A stretch of 64,000 nt of DNA from Cephalopachus bancanus (Eukaryota; Chordata; Mammalia; Primates; Tarsiidae): the NCBI GenBank assembly GCA_027257055.1, contig JAPVLO010000039.1, forward strand, positions 7,904,501 to 7,968,500. The letters are read 5' to 3'. A program made the translations under genes and the position numbers. The notes under the pieces were generated by a model. It did not search any database. It saw only the letters and a program-made list of their open reading frames with translations, and was not told where the DNA came from. Positions 1 through 9,985 of the stretch are shown one piece after another; position 1 is the stretch's first letter; the number at the start of each line of letters is the position of its first letter.

Positions 1-388
1 TGATGCAAGAACTTTAAAATTTTGCTCATAAACAATCCTCACAGCCCTGCACCCCACCCAGTGCTCTAATGGTTTCCCCCTTTCCTAAGTATACTGTGAA
101 CCCCCTTATCTAAGTATACTATGTGCCCCTTATCCAAGTATACTGTGTGCCCCCTTATCTAAGTGTACTATGTGTCAAACCCCAAAGCATGTTTCATGTG
201 TTTATTTCTGTAATGACTCCGTTTCCCAACTGCTTTTGCCTATAAAGATTCCCTGCAAATTTCATTCGTCATCAAGAGTCTGTGAGGCACGAGCCCCGTC
301 TTGACTGCTGGCTTTAATAAAGGGCTTACTTATTAATTTAACCTTTAATTGGGCTGTTTATCTGATTTCTAGCGATTCTCATATAACA
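1..388 (+). mobile_element. 3' part of an LTR (retroviral-type), cut by window edge
   Basis: The stretch has the order expected of an LTR: tandem repeats in the U3 part, a TATAAA at 241-246, an AATAAA polyadenylation signal at 316-321, and an end in ...ATAACA at 388, where an Alu fragment begins abruptly. The 5' end lies outside the window. No internal retroviral sequence follows on the right, so it is a solo LTR or the 3' LTR of an element lying to the left. The class is not certain; ERV1-like is a guess. Confidence 0.55.
85..183 (+). repeat. 25-bp tandem repeat, four units, in LTR U3
   Basis: Units begin at 85, 110, 134 and 159 with the core CTAAGTATACT followed by a C-rich run and TTAT. 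They lie about 60 bases upstream of the LTR TATA box, the usual position of enhancer repeats. Confidence 0.85.
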
Positions 389-490
389 CCTGAGCCCAGC
401 AGGACAAGGCTGCAGTGGCCGTGAGCGCCACTGCACTCCAGCCTGGGCGACAGAGTGAGACTCTGACTCAAAAAAAAAAAAAAAAAAAAA
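389..490 (+). mobile_element. Alu right-end fragment
   Basis: Contains the Alu 3' block (GCCACTGCACTCCAGCCTGG, then GACAGAGTGAGACTC) and an A-tail. Only the last quarter of the element is present; it abuts the LTR directly. Confidence 0.85.
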
Positions 491-1019
491 TTAGTGTAGC
501 TTTAGAGTTTAAATATACATCTTTAGTTAGTCAGAGACTATCTTCAAATAATATGAAGACCACACAGCAATATATTCTCAATTCTTACCTCCTACTCTTT
601 GTGCTATTGTTGTAATACAATTTACTTTTACATAAACTATAAACATGATTAATTGCTACCATTTTTGCTTTGGACAGTCAGTTTTATTTTAGAGCAAAAA
701 AAATAGACAAACTAAATTGCATTTTCCATTTGCAGTACTCTTAATTTGTTTGTGTAATCCAAGTTTCTGTCTGGTCTGATATTCTTTTTGCCTGAAGAAC
801 TCAATATTTCTTGTAATATCTGCTAGCAATTAATTCTGTTTTTGTTTATTTGAGAAAGTCTTTATTTCTGTATAATTTTTTAGATACTTTCACTGGGTGT
901 AGAATTCTAGGTTGACAAGGTTTTTCTTCCAGCACTTTAAAGGTGTCACTTTGCTTTCTTCTACCTTGTATATGTGTATTGACCATTTGGATATTCTTTT
1001 TCTTTTTCCATTATCTTCT
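491..1019 (-). mobile_element. Old L1-derived sequence, poorly preserved
   Basis: From about 740 to 1000 the plus strand reads like the antisense of an old L1 (ATAGAATTCTAGGTTGACA-like wording). 491-740 is AT-rich with nothing else recognisable. No gene seen. Confidence 0.35.
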
Positions 1020-1325
1020 TTTATTTTTTATTTTTAAAATTTTCATTTTAAAGATGTGGCGTACATTTCAGGGTTAGGTCTATAAATGATCATTGTACAG
1101 GTATAGTTTGGGCCTCACTTTGGTCCCGCTTCACCTGGTTTGAGATCAGGTATCGTTATTGATGAGGTGTGCCCCCTTCCTCCCCTGGCAGTTTCCCACT
1201 ACTGACAATCCCTTTTCTTATAGCATTATGATAGTTGTTCAGGGTCCACTTATGAGTGAGAACATGTGATACTCAGTTCACTGTTTCTGTGATAGATCTG
1301 AGTATTATAGACTCTAAGTCCATCC
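1020..1325 (-). mobile_element. L1 3'-end fragment
   Basis: Carries the antisense of the lineage L1 3' UTR, recognisable by TTTTAAAGATGTGG..GTACA, CAGGGTTAGG and CCCCTGGCAGTTTCCCACTA. The same blocks recur at about 2490, 2780, 13480, 23320 and 27770. It is a short 5'-truncated insertion. Confidence 0.75.
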
Positions 1326-1499
1326 AAAAAAAGAAACAATGGTTAGACGGCACGAAGTAGGTAGCAATGCTTTAACCGTATGCGTGCTGTCAGGCCTGAG
1401 AACCTCTTCCATCCTTGTCAAGGGGAGTGCTAACCTCTCCTTTCATACAACACGACATTCTTTTTCATGAAGTGCAGAGTCAAGTCTTTTCCTTTATTT

Positions 1500-1980
1500 T
1501 TTTAACTACCAGATTAGATTACTAATGGATTTATTTAAGTTCTTTAAACATTCTGGATCTAAGCTTCTGGTCAGTTAAATGTGTTGCAAATATCTTCACC
1601 TACTCTGTAGCTTTTCTTTTCCTTTTCTTTGTGGTATCTTAATTTTAATGCCAAATTTTTCATGTTTTCCTTTATGGTATTTATGTGTCTTATTTGTGAC
1701 ATCCTTTCTACTTCAAGGACATGGCGACACTATTACATATCATCTTCAAAAACTGTCACAGTTTTCTGAAATTAGAATTTATTTCTGTGTGTGGTGTAAA
1801 TTAGGAGTCCAATTTCATTTTTTCCTATAAAGCTATCCAGTCGCCCCATCACAATTTATTGAGTCCTCACTGCTCTGTAGTACTTTCTCTAATATTTAAC
1901 AATGTATTCATCTGGTCTCTTTTTCCTGTTCCTTTACATGTTCCCATACATTTGAGAATCAGATCATCACATTCCATAAA
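1500..1980 (-). mobile_element. Old L1 ORF2 C-terminal fragment
   Basis: The plus strand contains TCTGGTCAGTTAAATGTGTTGCAAATATCTTC-type wording, which is the antisense of the ORF2 C-terminal region of old L1s. No long frame survives. Confidence 0.5.
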
Positions 1981-2489
1981 ACAAAACAAAACAAAAAAAC
2001 TTGCTGGAGTTTGGACTGAGTAGAAGTTAGATGTTATTTATCTCTAAAATTTATCTAATTATGTTTGGGAGCAGGGTGCTGCTGAAAGGAATTTGGCAAA
2101 TTCCTCCTGTCCCTACATCTGTTGGATGTTGATTGTTCTAAATCAAGTACGACAGTTCTCTTTCCTGAATTCTCAGCTTCCTCTGGAGTAAACCTGGCCA
2201 TGCGACATAATTCCTTCCCATTTTCCACTCCCACCTTCTTTTTTGGCTCAACCTTTCTTTTGGTTATTACGTTTTCTCTTTATTAGTTGGAAAGTTATAT
2301 ACTGTTTCTAACCTTTTGGTGGTTGACTCAGTAATGTATGCCATGCATACTTTACTTAGTGAAGTTTAAAGTTAATCAATACCTTTACTCTCCTTCCAGA
2401 AAGTATGTACCCCTTTTTGTAAATTTCCAGTTCATTATTATTATTATTGTTTTATATCTTTTTTAAAAGTTGTACATTTAATTATGTTG
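1981..2489. other. No gene recognised
   Basis: AT-rich intergenic or intronic DNA with short runs of A and T. I see no exon, RNA gene or clear repeat family. Confidence 0.5.
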
Positions 2490-2758
2490 TTTCATTTTTT
2501 AATTTTTTTATTTTAAAGATGTGGGGTACAATTCAGGATTAGGTATATATTAATATACCTATATATTAGGTCAGTGTACAGGTATTATTTTATTATTTTA
2601 TTTCAGTAACTTTAGGAGTACACATTGTTTTTGGTTACATGGATGAATTCTGGGTTTTTAATGTACCCTTCACCCAAATAATGTACATTGTAGCCAACAG
2701 GTAGTTTTTCACCCATCACCCCCCTTCTACCCTCCCCCTTCTGAGTCTCCAATGTCCG
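2490..2758 (-). mobile_element. Older L1 3' UTR, left of nested L1
   Basis: Begins with a lineage L1 3' UTR block, then the antisense of an older L1 3' UTR (GGTTACATGGATGAATTCTG, CACCCATCACC). The same old element resumes at 9446 after the nested L1, because the wording TTATACCACTCTTTATGTCCCTAGG is split by it. Confidence 0.65.
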
Positions 2759-2772
2759 TTATACCACTCTTT
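2759..2772. repeat. Target site duplication, left copy (L1)
   Basis: TTATACCACTCTTT here and at 9432-9445 flank the full-length L1; the left copy runs into the poly-T (tail) of the element. Confidence 0.85.
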
Positions 2773-3091
2773 TTTTTTTTATGTTTTTTATTATGATGTT
2801 GTGGGGTACAGTTAAGGGTTAGGTATACAATTACGTTCCATTCAGGCACCCTGTTGATAAGAGGTGTTTCCCCGTCCCCAGACAGATATTTGCTGCTGTT
2901 AATCCCATCTCCCCCCCCATGGTTTCCCAGTACTGTCAGTCATTTTCTTATAGTATTACATTAGATGTTCAAGGTCCGTTATATGAGTGAGAACATGTGA
3001 TACTCGGATCTTGGTTTCTGTGAGAGGTCACTCAGTATTATAGACTCTAGTTCCATCCAGGTTGCTGCGAAATTCATGATTTTGTTCTTTT

Positions 3092-6000
3092 TTATGGCTG
3101 CGTAGTATTCCATCGTGTATATGTACCACATTTTTTAATCCAGTCCTCTTTTGATGGGCAGCATGGTTGCTTCCAGGTTCTTGCTATTGTGAACAATGCT
3201 GCAATAAACATATATGTGCAGGTATCTTTTTTATACAGTGATTTTTGTTCTTCAGGGTATATTCCCAGTAGGGGGATTGCAAGGTCATATGAGAGGTTGA
3301 TGTTTAGGGCTTTTAGGAATCGCCACACTGCTTTCCACAGAGGTTGCACTAGTTTACACTCCCACCAACAGTGTAGAGGTGTTCCCTTTTCACCACACCC
3401 TCTCCAGCAGCTGTTATTTTTTGAGTTGTTGATGATTGCCATTCTGACTGGGGTTAGGTGGTATCTGAGTGTGGTTTTGATTTGCATCTTCCTGATGATT
3501 AGTGAGATTGAACATTTCTTCATGTGTCTGTTGGCTGCTCGAATGTCTTCCTTTGTGAAGTGTCTGTTCACATCTTTTGCCCATTTTATAATGGGGTTGT
3601 TTGTTTTTTTCTTTTCAGCACGTTTGAGTTCCTTGTAGATTCCAGGATGTTAAGCCTTTGTCAGACCTGGTGTTGGCAAACACTTTTTCCCAGTCTGTAG
3701 GCTGCCTCCCTGCTCTCTTGATGGTTTCTTTGGCTTTGCAGAAGCTTGTCAGTTTAATAAGGTCCCACTTGTCTATCTTCTCTCTTATGACCTGTGGGTT
3801 TCAGGTTTTGTTCAGGAATTGGATGCCAGTTCTGATTTCCATGAGGGTATTTCCTTCATTTTCGCAGGTTCTTATGGTTTGAGGTCTTACATTTAGGTCT
3901 CAGATCCATTTGGAGTTAACCTTTATGAATGGGGATAGATAGGGGTCCTGTTTCAATCTTCTGCATGTGGTCAGCCAGTTTTCCCAGCACCATTTACTGA
4001 ATAGGTTCTCCTCTCCCCAGTGGTAGGTGGTAGAATCTTTGTTGACGATGAGTTGGTTGAGAAATTGAGGTTTTGCTTCTGGAATCTCAATTCTATTCCA
4101 TTGATCTATATGCCTGTTCCTATACCAATACCAAGCTGTTTTGATGATTGTAGCTTTATAGTAAAGTTTGAAGTCTGGTAATGTGATACCACCTGCTTTT
4201 TTTTTTTTGCTGAGGATTGTTCTGGGTATTCTTGGACATTTGTGTTTCCATATGAATTCCTGTGTTGTTTTTTCTAGGTCTGAGAGGAATGTTGCTGGTA
4301 ATTTGATGGGTATTGCATTGAATTTGTAGATTGCCTTAGGTAAGATGGACATCTTCACAATGTTGATTCTTCCAATCCATGAGCATGGGATATTTTTCCA
4401 CTTGTTTGTGTCATCTTTGATTTCTTTGAGCAGTGTTTTGTAGTTTTCATTGTAAAGGTCTTTCACGTCTCTGGTTAGGAAGATGCCAAGGTATTTCTTT
4501 TTTGTGTGTGTGGCTATTGTGAATGGAATTGTGTTTTTTATTTGGGTTTCTGTTTGTTTATTATTGGTGTAGAGAAATGTGATTGTCTTTTGTACATTTA
4601 TTTTGTTATCCTGAGACTTTGCCAAAGGCCTTTATCAGTGTAAGGAGGTTTTTGACAGATTCTCTTGGGTTTTCAAGGTACACAATCATATCATCTGCAA
4701 AGAGAGATAACTTGACTTCCTCTTTTCCTATTTGGATACTCCTGATTGCCTTCTCTTCTCTGATTGCTTGAGCCAGGACTTCCAATACTATGTTGAACAG
4801 GAGGGGTGAGAGAGGGCATCCTTGTCTTGTTCCAGTTTTCAGGGGAAATGGTTCCAATTTTTGTCCATTCAGGAGTATACTGGCTGTGGGTTTCTCGTAG
4901 ATGGCTTTTACTATTTGAGGTATGTTCCCCGTATGCCTAGATGTTCAAGGGTTTTTATCAAGAAAGGGTGCTGGGTTTTATCAAAAGCTTTTTCTGCATC
5001 TAATGATATAATCATGTGGTTTTTGTTTTGACATCTGTTGATGTATTTAATTACATTTATGGTTTTATGAATGTTGGACCAGCCTTGCATCCCAGGAATG
5101 AAGCCTACTTGGTCATGATGGATGATTTTTGAGATGTATTGCTGAATCCAGTTTGCTAGGATCTTGTTGTGAATTTTAGCATCTATGTTCATCAAAGATA
5201 TTGGCCTGTAGTTCTCTTTCTTTGTTGGATCTTTACCTGGCTTGGGTATCAATGTGATGTTGGCTTCGTAAAATGATTTGGGGAGAGTTCCATCTTTTTC
5301 AATGACCTGGAATACCTTCAGTAGGATTGGTATCAGCTCCTCCTTAAATGTCTTGTAGAATTCTGCTGGAAAGCCATCTGGACCAGGGTTTTTTTTTGTA
5401 GGTGGTTTTCTTATTATGTACTCGATTTCCTTGATTGTTATTGGTCTATTTAGGGTCTCAATTTCTTCTTGTTCCAACCTAGGTAGGTTGTGTGATGTCA
5501 GAAAGTCCTCCATTTCCTTAAGGTTTTCAAGTTTGTTTCCATACAAGTGTACGTAGTAGTCTCTAATGATCTTTTGTATTTCTTCAGGGTCAGATGTGAC
5601 TTCATCTTTTGTGTTTCTGATTGTGCTATTTTGGGTTTTTTCTCTTTTTTTCTTGGTCAGTCTAGCTAGGGGATCATCAATCTTGTTTATCCTTTCAAAG
5701 AACCAGCTTTTTGTTTCATTGATTTTTTTAATTATCTTTTTGTCTTCTATGTCCTGGATTTGGGCTTTTATTTTGGTGATCTGGATTCTTCTGCTGAAAT
5801 TACAGTTTTTGTGATCTTGTTTTTACAGCTTCCTTAGGTGGCTTGTTAGGCTGTTAATTTGTGTTCTTTCCATTTTCTTCATGTGTGTTTTTAGGAATAT
5901 AAATTCCCCTCTTACTACAGCTTTCAAGGTGTCCCAGAGATTTTGGTAAGATGTTTCTTCATTTTCATTTGTTTCCAGGTATCTTTTGATCTCTGTTTTG

Positions 6001-7060
6001 ATTTCATCATTGACCCAGGATTGGTTAGCATCATGCTGTTTAGTGTCTATGTCTTTGTGGGTTTTGGGGGGACCTTGTTGGTGTCAATGTTTATTTTTAT
6101 TCCACTGTGGTCCGAGAAGGTGCATGGTAGAATTTCAGACCTTTTAAATTTGCTTATGCTTGATTTATGTCCAATTATGTGGTCGATCTTAGAATATGTT
6201 CCATGCGGTGATGAGTAGAATGTATATTCTGTGGTCTTTGGATGGAGTATTCTGTAGGTATCAATTAAGTCCATTTGGTCAAGAGTCTCATTGAGGTTCT
6301 GAATCTCCTTGCTGACTTTTTGTCCTGATGATCTGTCTAGGGTTGTGAGTGGGGTATTAAAGTCCCCTATTATGATGGTGTTAGAGTCAATATCTTTCTT
6401 TAGTTTTCCTAGAAGTTGCTTTATGAAAGTTGGTGCACCTATGTTGGGTGCATATATGTTTAGGATAGATATTTCTTTTTTTTTTTAATTTTTTTTTTTT
6501 TGAGTTGGAGTCTCATTCTGTCGCCCAGACTGGAGTGCAGTGGCCGCTTCCGGCCATGGCAGCCTCACCTCCTGGGCTCCGGCGATCCTTCCGCCTCAGC
6601 CTTCCGAGTAGCCAGAATTACAGGCATGCGCTACCACGCCCAGCTGATTTTTTGATTTATTGTAGAGATGAGGTCTCGCTGCCCAGGTGGGTCTCGAACC
6701 TGCGGGCTCAGGCAATCCACTCACCTCAGCCTCCCAAAGGCGCAGGATTACAGGCTGAGCCACCGAGCCCGGCTAGGATAGATATTTCTTATTGATGGAG
6801 TGAACCTTTTATCATTATGTAGTGGCCCTCTGTGTCTTTTTTAATTTTTGATAGCTTAAATGGTATTTTGTCTGAAATTAGGATCACGACTCCTCCTTTC
6901 ATTTGTGTTCCATTCTCCTGAAAATTTGTTTCCCATCCTCTTACTTTGAGTCTGTGTATGTCCTTTCTAGTGAGATGTGTCTCTTGTAGGCAGTATATTG
7001 TTGCCTGGTGATATTGTATCCATTTTGCCATTCTATGTCATTTCAGTGGTGCATTTAGTC
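3092..7060 (-). pseudogene. L1 ORF2 (endonuclease/reverse transcriptase), broken
   Basis: Frames at 6789-7031 and 6047-6274 hold the apurinic endonuclease (QETHLTRKD, then the SDHSGIKIN end). Frames at 4911-5546, 4606-4857 and 3900-4625 hold the reverse transcriptase ([10 protein letters not shown], a FADDM active-site box, SLDAEKAFD). The frame at 3092-3571 holds the cysteine-containing C-terminal region. Changes of frame occur between blocks, and an Alu sits inside the endonuclease part at 6477-6773. Family knowledge: ORF2 nicks DNA and copies RNA by target-primed reverse transcription. Here it can only be a relic. Confidence 0.9.
6477..6773 (-). mobile_element. Alu inserted in L1 ORF2
   Basis: Complete dimeric Alu with poly-T at the left and the GCCACCGAGCCCGGCT start at the right. 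A 16-bp target duplication (TAGGATAGATATTTCT) lies at 6461-6476 and 6774-6789. It is one of the youngest-looking copies in the window. Confidence 0.95.
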
Positions 7061-7149
7061 CATTCACATTCAGGCTAATTATTGAAATGTGAGAGTTCAT
7101 CCCTATCATAGAGTTCTTATAGAACTGTTGTTCTTCCATTTGGTTGTTT

Positions 7150-7175
7150 TTGTTGTTGTTGTTGTTGTTTTGTCT
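7150..7175. repeat. (TTG)n microsatellite
   Basis: Short run of TTG units in the L1 between ORF1 and ORF2. Confidence 0.8.
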
Positions 7176-7208
7176 TTCTTTTGGTTTGGGGGTTGGTTCG
7201 TGTATATT

Positions 7209-8155
7209 TTATTCTTTTTCCTGTACTCTTGTGAAGAACGTTGTTCTTTTTTCCTTTTCTTCTGTGTTTAGTACTTTCTTAAGTGTTTCATGTAGAGATG
7301 GTCTGGTGGCAGCATAAGTTCTTAGGGATTGGATATCTGGGAAAGATTTTAATTCTCCCTCACTGATGAAGCTTAGCTTGGCCGGGTAGGTTATTCTTGG
7401 TTGAAACTGTTTATCTTTTAGGACTTTGAAGATTGGGCTCCAAGCTCTCCTAGCCTGCAGGGTTTCTGTAGATAAATCTGGGGCTATTCTCATTGGTCTT
7501 CCATGGTAGGTGATCTGGCCTTTTTCTCTTGCTGCCTTTAGGATTTTTTCTTTATTTAGGCGAATTATTATGTGTCTAGGAGTTGGTCTTCTCATTTGTT
7601 GTCCTGCAGGGGTTCTCTGAATCTTTTGTGTTTGAATTTTTGCATCACTGATTAGATAAGGGAAGTTTTCTTGAATGATCTCATGGAAATTTTGTTCCAG
7701 TGTGGTCTCTGTCTCTTTTTCTGCCTCAGGTTGTCCAATTACTCTTAGGTTAGGCCTCTTGAGGTAATCACTCATCTCTTAAAGGTATTGTTCTGTCTTT
7801 TTGAGCTTATTTTCTGTGTTTTTAAGAGTTTGGATTATTTCTATATTTTGGTCCTCAAGCTCTGAGATTCTTTCTTCTGCTTGGATAATTCTGCTTTCCA
7901 TGCTTCAGTTTGTTATTTATTTCATTCACAGTATTCTTTATTACTGTTATCTCAGATATCAGCTCCTTCCTAGTTTCTTCGTGTCTCCTCAATTCTTTTT
8001 AATCTCTCCATTATTGTCTTGATATCTACGTTTGTAGTTTGAGACCCTTCATTCCAGGAGCTCTTCATTGTTTGCAATCTGAATTCGGTTTTCTCAGTGT
8101 CTGCCCTCCCAGGGGTCTGGGAGAGACCCATACTCTTCTTTTGGTTTTTCTTCAT
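7209..8155 (-). pseudogene. L1 ORF1 (RNA-binding chaperone), broken
   Basis: The frame at 7209-7775 holds the RNA-recognition and C-terminal domains (RPNLRVIGQPEAEKE, then PTPRHIIIRL, then GRPMRIAPDLS). The frame at 7970-8155 holds the N-terminal part. The total span of about 315 codons matches the usual ORF1 length, but the coiled-coil region between the two frames is disrupted. ORF1 trimers coat L1 RNA; here the reading frame is not continuous. Confidence 0.88.
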
Positions 8156-8199
8156 TTGTGTAGATTTTTCTCTCTCTCCCCTTTTCCCTCCCCTTCTTT

Positions 8200-9431
8200 A
8201 ATTCCGTTTTTGAGGGAAGGTGGGGTTGCTTTTATTTCTCTTCTGCAATATCTTGTTCTTCCTTATGAGGGTCTTCTGGCTTTGTTCACTTTTCAGGTTG
8301 GAGCATAGGCTGCAGTCTGTACTTTTTGCAGTTTTGAGGTTTAAATGAGAGGGAAGCTGTGGTTCAGAATGCTGATTCTAGCATCCATGAACAGGTGTAT
8401 GAGCTCACTGGAACCTATTTCCCTCTGCCTTACAATCTGTCCATACAGCAGTATGTAGTCTTGGTCCCTAGGTTAAAAAAGGGGGGTATAAAAGAAGAAA
8501 ATAATGGAGGAAGGGGGGGTTAATAGGGGGCTAGAAAGAGAGAAAAGCGAGAGGAAAAACAGATATACATACCAACTATCAGGTGAGAAAGAGACACAAG
8601 ACCGGGAAGAAGTGAAGAAAGACACGTAAGAAAGATCCCCTAAAGAGTACTGACAGCTGCACAGAGAAAGGCCAATAAAATCAAGAAACAGTGTAAGTCA
8701 GAAGGTAAACAACAAATGTGATCAAAACCAACAGTTTCAATGATAAAATCATAAGTCAAAATAAGCGATCAGACTAAAGTCACTTCTCTGATCTCCAATT
8801 CCGGCCTCTCCCCTTTGTTTTTCATTGCAGTGTAGGGGTGGGGCTTTGTCTCCTGTTTCATGCCGTTGCCTTAGGAACTGAGGTAAAGTTTGTTGATAGG
8901 TGGGCGGGGCAATGGTAGTCTCTGCCTGGGAATGGCGAGGCAGTTTATGTAGATCTGTTTTTCTCTGCTTGTCTGGGTCCCCCAGCTTGGGGTCTCGTGC
9001 TGAGTGCCTCAGCCAGGGTGGGCCCAGAGTTCCAGAGCTCCAAAGCTCCAAAGGGCAGGCGGTGAGCGGCGAGAGTGGCCCTGGGCCCCCCACAGGGTAC
9101 TTCAGCCAGGAATGGAACTGGTGTTTCTGAGGGGCGGGCACCCAGAGCCTACCTGAGTGACCGGCGGCTTGGTGCCGGGTGCAGGGCTGGAGACAATGTA
9201 GCCTGGGAGGGGGCTGGGACCCGAAACTTCCACGCACACAGTGGAACAGCAGCAGCAGGGGGTTGCAATATCTGGCCCTGCGTGGGACTGAAGGTCCCTG
9301 GGCCTCACACCAGCACGGCTGGTGGTGCACTGGGGGGTGGGGGAAGAGAGGTAAGAGTCTTTTGGGGAACTCACGTTCAGAGAATCTCACTAGTTCACCT
9401 ATGCCATCGCCATCTTGTTCCCCGGTCCCCA
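8200..9431 (-). promoter_or_regulatory. L1 5' UTR / internal promoter region
   Basis: A GC- and CpG-richer block than its surroundings, at the 5' end of the L1, where L1s carry an internal polymerase II promoter. An AAGATGGC motif lies near 9408-9415 on the minus strand. A minus-strand frame of 236 codons (8749-9459) runs through most of it; whether it is translated cannot be judged. Confidence 0.6.
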
Positions 9432-9600
9432 TTATACCACTCTTTATGTCCCTAGGCACCCACAGCTTAGCTTCCTCTTATAAGTAAGAATGTGAAGTAT
9501 TTGGTTTTTGTTCCTGAACTACTTCACTTGGGATAATGGCCTCCAGTTCCATCCAAGTGCTTCAAAAGACATTATTTAATTATTTTTAATGGCTGAAAAT
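9432..9600 (-). mobile_element. Right target duplication and rest of older L1
   Basis: The right copy of the 14-bp duplication is at 9432-9445. It is followed by the interrupted older L1 (CTTATAAGTAAGAATGTG, GGATAATGGCCTCCAGTTCC). Confidence 0.7.
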
Positions 9601-9659
9601 ATAAGGTGACCCCCCCAATGGAATTTATTGATAAAATATTATGTATTTATTCTTACATG

Positions 9660-9985
9660 TTTAAACTTCAGTCACCTTCAAAGTCTCGGCTGCAGAGCTG
9701 CTAGGCCCAATGTCATGCCCTCTCTTGGGTGGCTCAGCTCCAGTGACTGATGGAGGTGTAAAGGTCTGGCCATTTCAGCCCAACGCAGGACACTAAGATG
9801 GGCCATTTTAGCACCATAACTCACCAGGGCTGTCATGACTGTATCATAGCTCAACTTTGCCCTCTGCTCAAACTTGCTTCCTCCCCCTCCCTTCCATGGG
9901 TGTTATCCCAAGAGTACTCCCTAATAAACATTTGCACACTAAATCCATCTCAGTGTCTGTGTCACAGAGAACCTAACTTGTGACT
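9660..9985 (+). repeat. Old interspersed repeat, family uncertain
   Basis: Contains CCTAATAAACATTTGCACACTAAA and a CTCAGTGTCTGTGTCACAGAGAACC end, wording I associate with old primate-shared repeats ending in an AATAAA signal. Family not assigned. Confidence 0.35.

Larger units (their letters stand above)
2774..9431 (-). mobile_element. Full-length LINE-1 (L1), minus strand
   Basis: A nearly complete L1 of about 6.66 kb. Reading the minus strand it has a GC-rich 5' UTR starting near 9431 with an AAGATGGC motif close to the start (YY1-site-like), an ORF1 region, an ORF2 region, a 3' UTR and an A-tail seen as poly-T at 2770. A 14-bp target duplication flanks it and it lies inside an older L1. 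Both ORFs are split over several frames and an Alu interrupts ORF2, so it is not retrotransposition-competent as it stands. Full length plus a clear target duplication suggests fairly recent insertion on a primate time scale. Confidence 0.92.

Noticed and set aside
415..615. 66-codon plus-strand frame
   Set aside because: Begins within an Alu tail and continues through an A-run; no domain.
3189..3638. 149-codon plus-strand frame
   Set aside because: Antisense shadow of L1 ORF2.
8749..9487. Overlapping plus- and minus-strand frames as host genes
   Set aside because: They lie in the GC-rich L1 5' UTR; kept only as a low-interest finding for the L1.
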